A stretch of 48,891 nucleotides of DNA, taken from assembly GCA_944384985.1 (NCBI GenBank), contig CALWVM010000016.1, positions 1 through 48,891 of the forward strand, given 5' to 3'. Below the pieces are notes generated by a model that searched no databases, was not told the DNA's origin, and saw only the letters and a list, made by a program, of their open reading frames with translations. Shown here in pieces: positions 15,787 through 24,217 of the stretch; the stretch's first letter is position 1; each line of letters opens with the position of its first letter. The DNA is from an uncultured Clostridia bacterium. GTDB taxonomy: Bacteria; Bacillota; Clostridia; Oscillospirales; Acutalibacteraceae. The position numbers were made by a program, and so were the translations under genes.

Positions 15787-17169
15787 TCACATTGTGCAGA
15801 TTGCTTCACAGCAGCAAAAATCCGTATCGATGTTGTGCGCGATAAACCGCACCTTGAGCTTTCTGGGACCGCATATGGCGTGCGAATCGCGGGCGTTCGG
15901 ATTGATGTCCTCCGGCAGTACAAATTTGATGCATTTCACCAAAATGTCGCGGCAGGACGGCGCGTGGTGTGCAGGGACGGTAATGGCTTTCATGCCGCGC
16001 GGGCACTCTTTGCCGTTTTTGTCGATTTCTGTCAAAATAACGCCTAATGCTACGCGCTTGCCCGGGCAAACGTTTTTCACCGTGACATCTAATTCAACGA
16101 TGCGGCCCAACGATTCCAGCCAAACGTTGCCCAGGTCGACCGAGATTGCATCCTGACAGCCTTCTACGGTGAGCTCGACGGGCGTGGGGCAGGGCTCCGG
16201 CGTGACCACCATGCCGCAGTCGACGGTCACAGTCGGGTCGGGGAACGAAACAACGTTCTTTTCGTCGTCCGTATAGGTGATCGACTCGTTTACAGGCTTC
16301 GTCCCGCCGGTTTGTGCAATATGGCGGATATAAAATTCGAGCGAGGCGCCCTCGCTTGTGGTCGTGCCCAGCTGTGGGATCTTCCATTGCAGTTCGTTGC
16401 TGCTCAGTGTCATCGCCGTGCCCTTGTTCGGCGGGATGACATTCGTGATGACAAAGTCCGGGCTGATGACTTCGTTTATAACGATGTTCGTCGCGCCGGG
16501 CTTGGAAATATCCGCGGCAAGGTCGGCAAAGAGCTGTTCTAATTCCGATTCATCCGGCGTGACCGCTACATGCGAGGCGTCCGGGTCGCTTGCCCAGTCG
16601 TTTAAGGTCTGTACGTCTATGCCGTCCGCGCCCATAAGGCCGATACAGTAGATCGTGATCCCCAACGCTTTCGCCGCCTCGGCGACCGGTGCCGGCGGTG
16701 CACCTGAGGTCGTCTTGCCGTCTGTGAACATGACCATGACCTTTGCATTTTGTGAGGTCGGGTCAAATAATTCCGTCGCCTTGGTAAAAGCGTCGGCGTG
16801 ATTGGTCGAGCCGCCGGCGGAAAGCACGTCTACAGCCGACTTCAGGTCCGCGACCGAGGTGATCAGCTGCGTGTCGGCCGTCGCGGTCGATGCGAAGCTG
16901 ACAATGCCGATGTGGCTGCCGCCGCCGATTTGACCGTCCTTTGCGCCGTCCGTGGACTCATCAAGAATATCAATGAAGGTGTTTGCGCCGATTTTCAAAT
17001 TGGCAAGCGCTGTGCCCGCCATACTGCCCGAACGGTCTAAGATCAAAACGATGTCCGTCGGGTTTTCGGCGATGTCCGGCGCAGCCGTCAGCGCAAGTGT
17101 GACCTTCAGCGCGCCCTCGCAGTCGATGCGGTCCACGCTGATTTGTTTATTGGAATTGGTAATACCCAT
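15787..17169 (-). CDS. von Willebrand factor A domain protein
   Basis: This 460-residue protein has a vWA domain (about residues 35-235) with an intact MIDAS metal site: DRSGS at the first strand, a conserved Thr region and FTDGK later. Downstream are a beta-rich middle region and a C-terminal domain with regularly placed cysteines (VKNVCPGKRVALGVILTE, CRDILVKCIKFVLPED), ending in a Cys-rich DFCCCEAICTM tail. I recall this C-terminal domain from other gut Clostridia, with no known function. No signal peptide or membrane anchor is visible. An AGGAGG site precedes the ATG, suggesting high expression. It is monocistronic, between the terminators at 15713 and 17229. Confidence 0.85.
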   Translation of the reverse strand: MGITNSNKQISVDRIDCEGALKVTLALTAAPDIAENPTDIVLILDRSGSMAGTALANLKIGANTFIDILDESTDGAKDGQIGGGSHIGIVSFASTATADTQLITSVADLKSAVDVLSAGGSTNHADAFTKATELFDPTSQNAKVMVMFTDGKTTSGAPPAPVAEAAKALGITIYCIGLMGADGIDVQTLNDWASDPDASHVAVTPDESELEQLFADLAADISKPGATNIVINEVISPDFVITNVIPPNKGTAMTLSSNELQWKIPQLGTTTSEGASLEFYIRHIAQTGGTKPVNESITYTDDEKNVVSFPDPTVTVDCGMVVTPEPCPTPVELTVEGCQDAISVDLGNVWLESLGRIVELDVTVKNVCPGKRVALGVILTEIDKNGKECPRGMKAITVPAHHAPSCRDILVKCIKFVLPEDINPNARDSHAICGPRKLKVRFIAHNIDTDFCCCEAICTM

Positions 17170-17228
17170 TCTTTTCCTCCTAAAAAGTTGTTTCCCATAT
17201 ATCCTATGCCGCAGTCTGTCCCGCGTGC

Positions 17229-17265
17229 AAAAAAATAAGCAGGGCTGATTTTCGGCCCTGCTTAT
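17229..17265 (-). terminator. Intrinsic terminator of the GH3 gene
   Basis: On the minus strand an 11-bp stem (ATAAGCAGGGC with GCCCTGCTTAT, 17265-17235) is followed directly by a run of T residues, 19 bases beyond the GH3 stop codon. It is a textbook rho-independent terminator. Confidence 0.92.
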
Positions 17266-17283
17266 CCAAAGGGGGTTTGCTTT

Positions 17284-19380
17284 TTACAGCGGACATTTTT
17301 CCACAACTGCGGTGTTAGCCTTGTTTTCAAAATAAAGCGGTTCGGAGCAAATGCTTTGCCCGTCGGAGACCGTAAACGTGTACATCTCGCTCAAATATAC
17401 CGTGTCGCCCTGTTCATTGACCGAATACAGGTCTGCTTCTGAAAGCGGGAAAAGAACTTCCTTTTCCTCACCCGGCTGTAATGCGATGCGCCGGACCGCG
17501 ATCAGCGCGCGGATCGGGTTCAAATAGGGAGCTTTCGGCTGCGTAAGATAGACTTGCAGGACTTCATCGCAGGGGTATTCTCCCGCGTTTTGCAGCTTAC
17601 AGCGGATCGTCAGGTTCTCGATCGTGCACGCCGTGAGACAAAACGTGGTATAAGTCAGCCCATAGCCGAACGGATACTGCACATCGCCGCCGAAATAGCG
17701 GTAGGTGCGGTTTCGCATCGAATAGTCTTCAAACGCAGGCAGATCCTCTACGCTGTTATAAAAGGTGACGGGCAGCTTGCCGCTTGGGGAAACTTCCCCA
17801 AACAGCAGGTTTTTGATCGCCAAACCGGCTTTTGCGCCCGGATACCAGCACTGTAAGATCGCGTTCACACGACCTTTATACGGACGGAAATCCACAGCGC
17901 CGCCGGAAAAGTTCAAAAGGATGATCTTTTTGCCGGTGGCGATCAGTTTCTCCAGCAAGTCCTTTTGCACGTCGGGCAGTTCCAGCGTTTGGCGGTCACC
18001 CTGCTTGCCGAGCATGCCCCCGCCGCCCTGCAAAAGCTCGCCGGCTTCTTCGCCCTCCATCGAGCAGTCAAGTCCCGTGCAAACCAGAAGCACATCCGCC
18101 TGCCGTGCTTTTTCACAAGCCTCGGCACACAGGCGGGCGTTTTCCGCCGTTTTATAGGAATACCCCTGTACATACTCGGTGTCCGCCTGTACTTCCCGCA
18201 CCGCCTGCGGGAGTTTGATAAAGCTTGTTGGGTCGCCAAAATAGTTGCCGAGATAGGCGAGATCATTTTCGGCATTGTAGCCGATGATCAGAATTTTCTG
18301 CCGACCATTCCGAAGCGGCAGCACCCCGTCGTTTTCCAAAAGCACCATGCCTTTTTCCGCCATGGTGACGGCAAAGGCTTCGTGCTCGGGTGTGGCATTT
18401 TCTGCGGGAGAGATCGCGTCGAACGGGCAGTCGTCTGCAAACATGCCGAGGCTGCTTCGCACCGCGAGGAGCCTTGCGGCAGACGCTTGCAGCGTTTCGC
18501 GGCGTACCATTTTAAACGCATAGGAAAGCGGCAGGAATTTGAACATTTTGCCGCATTCCAGTTCACAGCCGGCGTTTAGCGCAAGTGCCGCGCCCTTTAC
18601 CGGGTCGGATGCCAAATGGTGATGCTTAACAATATCGCAAAGCGCGCCGCAGTCCGACACAAAATACCCGTCAAACCCCCAGGCGCCGCGCAGCAATTTT
18701 TGGATCAGGGTTTGCGACGTGCAGCAGCCCTCGCCGTTGACACGGTTGTATGCGCCCATCACGCCGCAGACCTTTCCCTCTTTGACCGCTTTCTTAAAAG
18801 CGGGAAGATAGGTTTCAAACAGATCCTTTTTGGAAACCCTTGCATTAAATGAATGCCGCTGCGCTTCCGGACCGCTGTGCACGGCGAAATGCTTCGCGCA
18901 CGCGGCGGTCTGTATGTAATTCGGGTTATCGCCCTGTAAGCCTTTGATAAATGCAACGCCCAAAATACCTGTCAGATACGGGTCTTCGCCATAGGTCTCC
19001 TGCCCGCGGCCCCAGCGGGGATCCCTGTAAATATTGATGTTCGGCGACCACATCGTAAGCCCTTTATAAATGCCGTAGTCACCTTTTTGCCGGCTTGCAT
19101 TGTATTTGGCACGCGCTTCTACGGAAATGATCCTTGCGGTTTTAAAAAGCAGATCTTCGCTGAATGTGGACGCCATGCAGATGGCCTGCGGGAATACGGT
19201 CGCCGTACCCGCGCGCGCAACACCGTGCAGGCACTCGTTCCACCAGTTGTAGGGGAGAATCGAAAGCCTTTTTATCCCGCGCGAAGCGTTTTTGAGCTGG
19301 GAGATCATCTCGCGCACCGTCAGTTTTTTGGCAAGCTCCCGCCCATTTTGCCTGTGAAATTCCTTTGCACTTGCATTCAT
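17284..19380 (-). CDS. GH3 beta-glycosidase (beta-xylosidase/beta-glucosidase type)
   Basis: This 698-residue enzyme has the standard GH3 layout: TIM barrel (about 20-310), alpha/beta sandwich (about 340-560) and C-terminal fibronectin-III-like domain (about 600-690). Conserved features are GRGQETYGEDP (125-135), KHFAVHSGPE (163-172) and the nucleophile D243 in GYFVSDCGAL. The sequence style, with WNECLHGVARAGTATVFPQA, is that of the bacterial and plant beta-xylosidase group. There is no signal peptide. The ATG at 19380 follows CAGGAG; the frame is open further upstream without a site. It diverges from the LacI regulator, with which it shares an operator-like palindrome, so it is probably part of the same glycan regulon. 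Xylose as leaving sugar is inferred. Confidence 0.9.
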   Translation of the reverse strand: MNASAKEFHRQNGRELAKKLTVREMISQLKNASRGIKRLSILPYNWWNECLHGVARAGTATVFPQAICMASTFSEDLLFKTARIISVEARAKYNASRQKGDYGIYKGLTMWSPNINIYRDPRWGRGQETYGEDPYLTGILGVAFIKGLQGDNPNYIQTAACAKHFAVHSGPEAQRHSFNARVSKKDLFETYLPAFKKAVKEGKVCGVMGAYNRVNGEGCCTSQTLIQKLLRGAWGFDGYFVSDCGALCDIVKHHHLASDPVKGAALALNAGCELECGKMFKFLPLSYAFKMVRRETLQASAARLLAVRSSLGMFADDCPFDAISPAENATPEHEAFAVTMAEKGMVLLENDGVLPLRNGRQKILIIGYNAENDLAYLGNYFGDPTSFIKLPQAVREVQADTEYVQGYSYKTAENARLCAEACEKARQADVLLVCTGLDCSMEGEEAGELLQGGGGMLGKQGDRQTLELPDVQKDLLEKLIATGKKIILLNFSGGAVDFRPYKGRVNAILQCWYPGAKAGLAIKNLLFGEVSPSGKLPVTFYNSVEDLPAFEDYSMRNRTYRYFGGDVQYPFGYGLTYTTFCLTACTIENLTIRCKLQNAGEYPCDEVLQVYLTQPKAPYLNPIRALIAVRRIALQPGEEKEVLFPLSEADLYSVNEQGDTVYLSEMYTFTVSDGQSICSEPLYFENKANTAVVEKCPL

Positions 19381-19397
19381 AAAATTGCACACTCCTG

Positions 19398-19426
19398 TTG
19401 ACAGGATACAATAAAAATTATATAAT
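19398..19426 (+). promoter_or_regulatory. Consensus sigma-A promoter of the LacI gene and glycan operon
   Basis: A perfect TTGACA (19398-19403), a 17-base spacer and a perfect TATAAT (19421-19426). It is the only strong promoter I can find upstream of the long run of rightward genes from 19497 to 48585. Confidence 0.9.
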
Positions 19427-19434
19427 GTGCACAG

Positions 19435-19452
19435 ACCGTGCTCGTGCACGGT
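19435..19452. promoter_or_regulatory. 18-bp LacI-type operator between divergent promoters
   Basis: ACCGTGCTCGTGCACGGT is a palindrome with 8 of 9 positions matching per half and a central CG, the hallmark of LacI-family operators. It covers the region just after the rightward start point (about 19433) and the likely leftward start point (about 19449). A related TGTGCACA dyad lies at 19426-19433. Binding by the adjacent LacI-type regulator should shut both directions. Confidence 0.75.
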
Positions 19453-19455
19453 GTC

Positions 19456-19484
19456 ATTGTACCATAAAACACAAGAGAAAACAA
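19456..19484 (-). promoter_or_regulatory. Probable promoter of the GH3 gene
   Basis: On the minus strand TTGTTT (19484-19479), a 17-base spacer and TACAAT (19461-19456). The -35 is poor (3 of 6) and the -10 good (5 of 6). The arrangement places the operator palindrome at its start point. Confidence 0.55.
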
Positions 19485-19496
19485 GGGAGTCAAAGA

Positions 19497-20510
19497 ATGT
19501 CCATTACAGCAAAAGAACTCGCCGCGCTCGCGGGCGTAAGCCGCGGAACTGTGGATCGTGCGCTCAAAGGCCGGTCCGGCATTTCCCCGGTCACCAAGCA
19601 GCGGATTCTCAGCCTCGCAAAACAATACGACTACCACCCGAACATCATCGGCAAAGCACTTGTGGATTCGGGAAAAACCGTCACGATCCCCGTGCTTATA
19701 AACAGTGTTGGGAACCCTTTCTTTTCCGATGTGAAAAAAGGGCTTTATGCTGCACAAAAAGAGTTTGCACGATATGGCATTCGGCTTGCGCTGACCGAGT
19801 TTAAGGGATATGCCCCCGCGCGGCTTCTGGCGCTTTTAAACGCACTCCCTAAGGATACCCGGTACCTGATCGTCGCCCCGATATGCGATGCGGCGGTCGA
19901 ACAAAAGCTGCAGCAGCTTGTGCAAAACGGCGTTAGCGTCGTGATGCTGACAAGCAGGCTGGAATCGATCCGAAACGCAATGTATGTCGGCTGTGATTAT
20001 TTAAAAAGCGGCAGAGTCGCCGGGCGGCTTGTCGGTCTGCTTTCGGGCGGGCGTGCAAATTTATTCGTCGTCACAGGCAGCGTGCAGCACAAAGGGCATG
20101 CGCAGCGTGTCGACGGCATAAAAAGCGTTTTGGAAAAAGATTATCCGGGCATCCGGCTTTTGGGTGTTTCGGAAAATCTGGATGATGACGAACTCGCATA
20201 CAAGGCGATGAAAACGGCGCTGCGGCGGTATCCGGAAATCGATTTTGTCTACATAACGGCCGGCGGCGTCAACGGGACTTTGCGTGCGCTCGGCGAACAG
20301 AAGCGGCAGATCCGCGTTTGTACTTTCGACGAAACACCTGTGGCGCGCAAGGCGCTGCTTTCCGGTCAAATTTCGGCAACCATTTGCCAGCAGCCGTATG
20401 AGCAGGGCTACAGGGCTGTCAAAGCCGTATTTGAAAAGGCCGTCGGACAGCAGCCGTTCGGCAAAGATATATACACAGAGCTGTCCATCAAGGTGGATCA
20501 GTCCCTTTAA
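19497..20510 (+). CDS. LacI family transcriptional regulator
   Basis: This 337-residue protein has an N-terminal LacI helix-turn-helix (MSITAKELAALAGVSRGTVD, then RALKGRSGI, residues 1-30), a hinge, and a periplasmic-binding-protein-like sugar domain (about 60-330) with the NPFFSDVKKGLYAA opening of the ribose-binding type. The ATG at 19497 follows AAGGGAG. It is the first gene of the glycan locus and divergent from GH3; the palindrome at 19435-19452 is its probable target. It presumably responds to a sugar released from the target glycan. The sensed ligand cannot be read from sequence. Confidence 0.92.
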   Translation: MSITAKELAALAGVSRGTVDRALKGRSGISPVTKQRILSLAKQYDYHPNIIGKALVDSGKTVTIPVLINSVGNPFFSDVKKGLYAAQKEFARYGIRLALTEFKGYAPARLLALLNALPKDTRYLIVAPICDAAVEQKLQQLVQNGVSVVMLTSRLESIRNAMYVGCDYLKSGRVAGRLVGLLSGGRANLFVVTGSVQHKGHAQRVDGIKSVLEKDYPGIRLLGVSENLDDDELAYKAMKTALRRYPEIDFVYITAGGVNGTLRALGEQKRQIRVCTFDETPVARKALLSGQISATICQQPYEQGYRAVKAVFEKAVGQQPFGKDIYTELSIKVDQSL

Positions 20511-20537
20511 TTGATTTAACGCGGAAAATATAAAAAA

Positions 20538-20572
20538 CATCGTCTGATGCCGCAGGTTGCATGCGGGCGATG
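20538..20572 (+). other. Imperfect hairpin between the LacI and GH18 genes
   Basis: CATCG/CGATG (20538-20542 with 20568-20572) and CCGCA/TGCGG (20550-20554 with 20562-20566) can pair with a 7-base bulge between the helices. It is not followed by a U-tract, so it is unlikely to be a terminator. A second, perfect 10-bp hairpin lies inside the next gene at 20642-20666. Together they may set how much transcript continues or persists past the regulator. Confidence 0.4.
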
Positions 20573-20604
20573 CAAAAAGGTTCCGCAGACAGGAGCGCAT
20601 GGCG

Positions 20605-21906
20605 ATGGGGAACGGTTACAAATTTTCAAAGCGGCTTTTTTCACCTTTGGCCTACAGCCAAAGGTGCAGGATCGGCGTCGGTGAAGAATTTCGCTTCGGG
20701 TTTTCAGGCGAAAAAGAGATCAATACAGTCATTCTCTGCGAAAGCGGGTCGCATTGTGCCTCCTTTTCCCTGTTCGGTGAAAAAGCGGACGGGGAGCGTG
20801 TCCTGCTGTATGAAAACGATGTGATCGATCGCTTCCTATACTGTGCGTTCCCAAAGACGCGCCTGAAAGCGGTTATTTTAAGGATCAATCAAAGCGACAA
20901 CGGCAGGCCTGTAAAAATCGATCGGATCGATGCTGCGCTGCATCTGCACGAACAGAAAGATTTTCGCGTCAGCGTGTATTTCCCGATTTTTACCGACTGT
21001 ACCTTTTTTACCGACCGCTTGGAAGACAAGGATCTGGACGCCGCGTTCGACCGCATTACGGATGCCATCGTCATCGGCAACGCAAGGCTTCGACCGGACG
21101 CGACGCTGGATTACGATCCCGAAACGCTGAAACGCGAGCTTGCCGCCATGCGCAAGATCATCGGTGACCGTCCGGTGCGCATTTGGTGCTGTATTTTCCC
21201 GACGGATCGTAAAAACACCGTCCGCATGATTCAAAAGGACTCCGAAAAGCTTTTACATACCATTTTGACATATTGCGATACGTATGGCTTTCAGGGGATC
21301 GATGTGGATTGGGAATATCCGATCCTGCCCCATGCCTGGCGCGCTTACGGGCACCTTTTTGAGATGCTGCAAAGCGCTCTGCAGGGGCGCGATGTCCGGC
21401 TTGCCGCGGCGCTGTCCCCCTGGGGCGTGCAGCTTACGAAAAAAGCAAAAGCCTGCTTGGATTTTGTCAATATCATGGCGTACGATTGGCATAAAAAGAA
21501 CAAACGCCGGAACCACTCTGAATTTTACTCCTGCCATGTATACAGCGCGGCGTATTTCCAAAAACAGCGCTTTTTGAATAAACAGATCTTCGTCGGGATC
21601 CCATTCTACGGGAAAACCTTTGACAATAACGCATTCGCATTTCGCAGCTATAATCTGTTAGACGTACAAAGCCGCGCGCAGAATACGGCTGATTTTGAAA
21701 ACCGCAGCTATTATTTTAACGGCTATAATATGGTTTACAGCAAAACCGCATATAACCTCGATATGGGCTTCGGCGGCGTTATGGTGTTTGCCGGCTTTGA
21801 CGACGTTCCGCGCGAAACGGGACGAAGCCTGTTTGCGGCGTTGGATGCGGCCGTCCGTGACAGAACGCTTCCCGAAAGAGAAACGCAAACGGGAGGGACA
21901 TTATGA
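20605..21906 (+). CDS. GH18 glycosidase, cytoplasmic
   Basis: This 433-residue protein has an N-terminal region (about 1-112) predicted to be beta-rich and a GH18 TIM barrel (about 118-425). The signature DxxDxDxE motif is present as GFQGIDVDWEYP with catalytic E237, and later barrel motifs FVNIMAYDW and VGIPFYGKTF are kept. GH18 enzymes use substrate-assisted catalysis and cut next to a GlcNAc, as chitinases or endo-beta-N-acetylglucosaminidases. There is no signal peptide, unusual for a chitinase, so it probably acts on an imported oligosaccharide. I take the ATG at 20605, 9 bases after AGGAG; an ATG at 20599 is possible. Its stop overlaps the next start as ATGA. Confidence 0.85.
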   Translation: MGNGYKFSKRLFSPLAYSQRCRIGVGEEFRFGFSGEKEINTVILCESGSHCASFSLFGEKADGERVLLYENDVIDRFLYCAFPKTRLKAVILRINQSDNGRPVKIDRIDAALHLHEQKDFRVSVYFPIFTDCTFFTDRLEDKDLDAAFDRITDAIVIGNARLRPDATLDYDPETLKRELAAMRKIIGDRPVRIWCCIFPTDRKNTVRMIQKDSEKLLHTILTYCDTYGFQGIDVDWEYPILPHAWRAYGHLFEMLQSALQGRDVRLAAALSPWGVQLTKKAKACLDFVNIMAYDWHKKNKRRNHSEFYSCHVYSAAYFQKQRFLNKQIFVGIPFYGKTFDNNAFAFRSYNLLDVQSRAQNTADFENRSYYFNGYNMVYSKTAYNLDMGFGGVMVFAGFDDVPRETGRSLFAALDAAVRDRTLPERETQTGGTL

Positions 21907-24194
21907 AAACATATTTTTCTGTCAACCGGTATAAAGCGTCAAGGCTGGTCTCGCGGCGGGAATATCCGCTGTCAAAAAGCATATCTGCGGAAGAGGTTTC
22001 GGTAACACAGCTCTCCAAAACCGAAAAAGACGGCGCTTTAGCAACACACGTCGTTTTTACAGCCAAGAAAGCGCAAAAACAGGTCGGGATCAGCGTAATA
22101 TTTGAAGCGGACTGCCACGAGCTTTCGGACTATATTTTCGCCCCTGCCGCGCTCTACAACGGCAACCGCTTTTACAGCGTCGAACGGGCATACGCGCCGA
22201 TGTATACGGAAGAAGACCTTGCCGCGTGTGCAAAAGGGCCGGTCATTACCGATGTCCCGCGTCTTGCCTTGGACGGCACGGGCAAAGCGCAGCTGAATAC
22301 CGGTGACCTGACCACACCGTGTGCCGGCTTTTATTCCGAGCGCCGCAAGCAGGGCTTTCTGCTGTTTTGGAGACAGCAAAACGAAGCCGGCAACTTCGGT
22401 CTGACGGTATCCGAGGATCTTAAAGCAGGAATGCTGCGCTTTGCCGTTTCCGCTCCCTGCGTGCGCGAGGAGACGAAATACGCCATGTGCACGACCAAAG
22501 CACCGTCGGATGACCGCGGGGTGGATTTGCATCCGGGGGATACGCTGACCTTTGATTTTGAAGAATTTCATTTTCCGTGTAACAGCAAAACCGAGTTTTT
22601 AAACACATTTTTCAAATATCGAACCCGGCAGAGCCTGCCGTATACCTTACCGCATGATGTCCCATGGTCTTATGCGTTTGATCTGTTGGAAGCGAAATAC
22701 AATACGAACAACTGGGTGACGGACGGCGAATTTTATAAATCCTCCGAAGCGACCGGCGATTCGATCTCCCGGCAGTGGCAGACCGGCTGGGTCGGCGGCG
22801 CGATGAACACATTGCCCGGGCTATGCCTCGGCAATTCGGAAAGCGTGGAAAAAAGCCGCAAAACATTGGATTTTGTGTTTGACAAGGTGCAGCATCCTTC
22901 AGGCTTTTTATACGGCGTGTATTGCGACGGCAGACCGTACGGCGATTGCTTTACGGATGAACATAAAGCAAACATCACGATGAGCCGCAAAAACGCAGAC
23001 GCCATGTATTTTATTGCAAAACAGCTTTTGTGCCTGCGCAAAAGGGGCGAGGCGGTTCCCGAAAAATGGAGTGCGGGGCTTCGGAAACTTGCAGACGCAT
23101 TTATAGCTTTTTATGATGAAAATCACGATCTGGCGCAGTTTGTCGATATGGATACGATGGAACCGTTTGCACCCGGTACGGCTTCTGCGGCGATCGCGCC
23201 TGCGGGACTTGCGCTTTGCAGTCAGTTCTTTGCAAAGCAAAAGTATCTGGATTACGCCTGTAAGATCGCACAGAAATACTACGATGAATACGTCTGCGAG
23301 GGCTTTACAAACGGCGGCCCCGGCGAAATTTTAGCATGCCCGGACAGCGAATCCGCTTTCGGTATGCTTGAAAGTCTGATGGCGCTGTATTCCTGCACGG
23401 GGGACGAGAAATGGGTCGCACAGGCCGTGGATACCGCCTCGCTTTGCGCAAGCTGGTGCGTGTCCTATGATTATGCCTATGAAAAGGATACACAATGGGC
23501 CCGGCGCGGCATTGCCACGACCGGCGCCGTTTGGGCGAGTGTGCAGAACAAGCATGCAGCGCCCGGCATCTGTACGCTTTCGGGTGCATCGCTGTTCCGT
23601 CTGTTCCGCGCCACCGGGGACATCCGGTATCTGGAGCTTTGCCGGGACATCAGCCACAACATCACGCAGTTTATCAGTACGCCCGAAAACCCGATGTACT
23701 GTAGTTACGTGTGGACTGAAAAAAATGTGCATCTGCAAAAGGCGCTGACCAGCGCTTATGTCAAAGGCTTAAAGGCCGTGCACGATTCCGGAAAATTCGG
23801 CGCGCGAATGACGGATAAGATATACAACATCGTTTATAACTACCCGGGCCGCATGGGCGAGCGGTGCAACCTGTCCGACTGGGAGGGGAAGGCCAACGTC
23901 GGCGAACTGCCGGGCGGCTCCTGCTGGTGCGAGGTTTCGACCATGCTGACCTATTTTGAGCTGCCCGCCGTTTACATCAACCCCGACACCGGCTTTGTAT
24001 TTGCAATGGATCACGTCCATGCCACTTGCGAAAACGGGTCGGTCACGCTCGAGAATCCGACAAATCACGATGCAGTCTACCGCGTGTTTGCGGAGAGTAA
24101 AGAGCAAAGGCGCGACCCGCTGCCGGAAACCTTTATGCTGGATTTCCAAAGCGTATCCGTACCGGCACACCAACGTGTAACGATAAAAATATAA
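21903..24194 (+). CDS. Putative alpha/alpha-barrel glycosidase of unassigned family
   Basis: I do not recognise the family of this 763-residue protein. Residues 1-230 look beta-rich. Residues about 245-650 show spaced helical repeats with aromatic and Gly-rich turns (SRQWQTGWVGGAMNTLPGL, FTNGGPGEILACPDSESAFG, WARRGIATTGAVWASVQNKH) typical of an (alpha/alpha)6 toroid such as six-hairpin glycosidases or lyases, and a short beta-rich tail follows. E and D residues in the GGPGEILACPDSE segment are candidate catalytic acids. There is no signal peptide. The ATGA overlap with GH18 indicates translational coupling and suggests the two enzymes work on the same substrate. Confidence 0.65.
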   Translation: MKTYFSVNRYKASRLVSRREYPLSKSISAEEVSVTQLSKTEKDGALATHVVFTAKKAQKQVGISVIFEADCHELSDYIFAPAALYNGNRFYSVERAYAPMYTEEDLAACAKGPVITDVPRLALDGTGKAQLNTGDLTTPCAGFYSERRKQGFLLFWRQQNEAGNFGLTVSEDLKAGMLRFAVSAPCVREETKYAMCTTKAPSDDRGVDLHPGDTLTFDFEEFHFPCNSKTEFLNTFFKYRTRQSLPYTLPHDVPWSYAFDLLEAKYNTNNWVTDGEFYKSSEATGDSISRQWQTGWVGGAMNTLPGLCLGNSESVEKSRKTLDFVFDKVQHPSGFLYGVYCDGRPYGDCFTDEHKANITMSRKNADAMYFIAKQLLCLRKRGEAVPEKWSAGLRKLADAFIAFYDENHDLAQFVDMDTMEPFAPGTASAAIAPAGLALCSQFFAKQKYLDYACKIAQKYYDEYVCEGFTNGGPGEILACPDSESAFGMLESLMALYSCTGDEKWVAQAVDTASLCASWCVSYDYAYEKDTQWARRGIATTGAVWASVQNKHAAPGICTLSGASLFRLFRATGDIRYLELCRDISHNITQFISTPENPMYCSYVWTEKNVHLQKALTSAYVKGLKAVHDSGKFGARMTDKIYNIVYNYPGRMGERCNLSDWEGKANVGELPGGSCWCEVSTMLTYFELPAVYINPDTGFVFAMDHVHATCENGSVTLENPTNHDAVYRVFAESKEQRRDPLPETFMLDFQSVSVPAHQRVTIKI

Positions 24195-24217
24195 AAACAA
24201 AGAAAAGAGGCGTGAAG

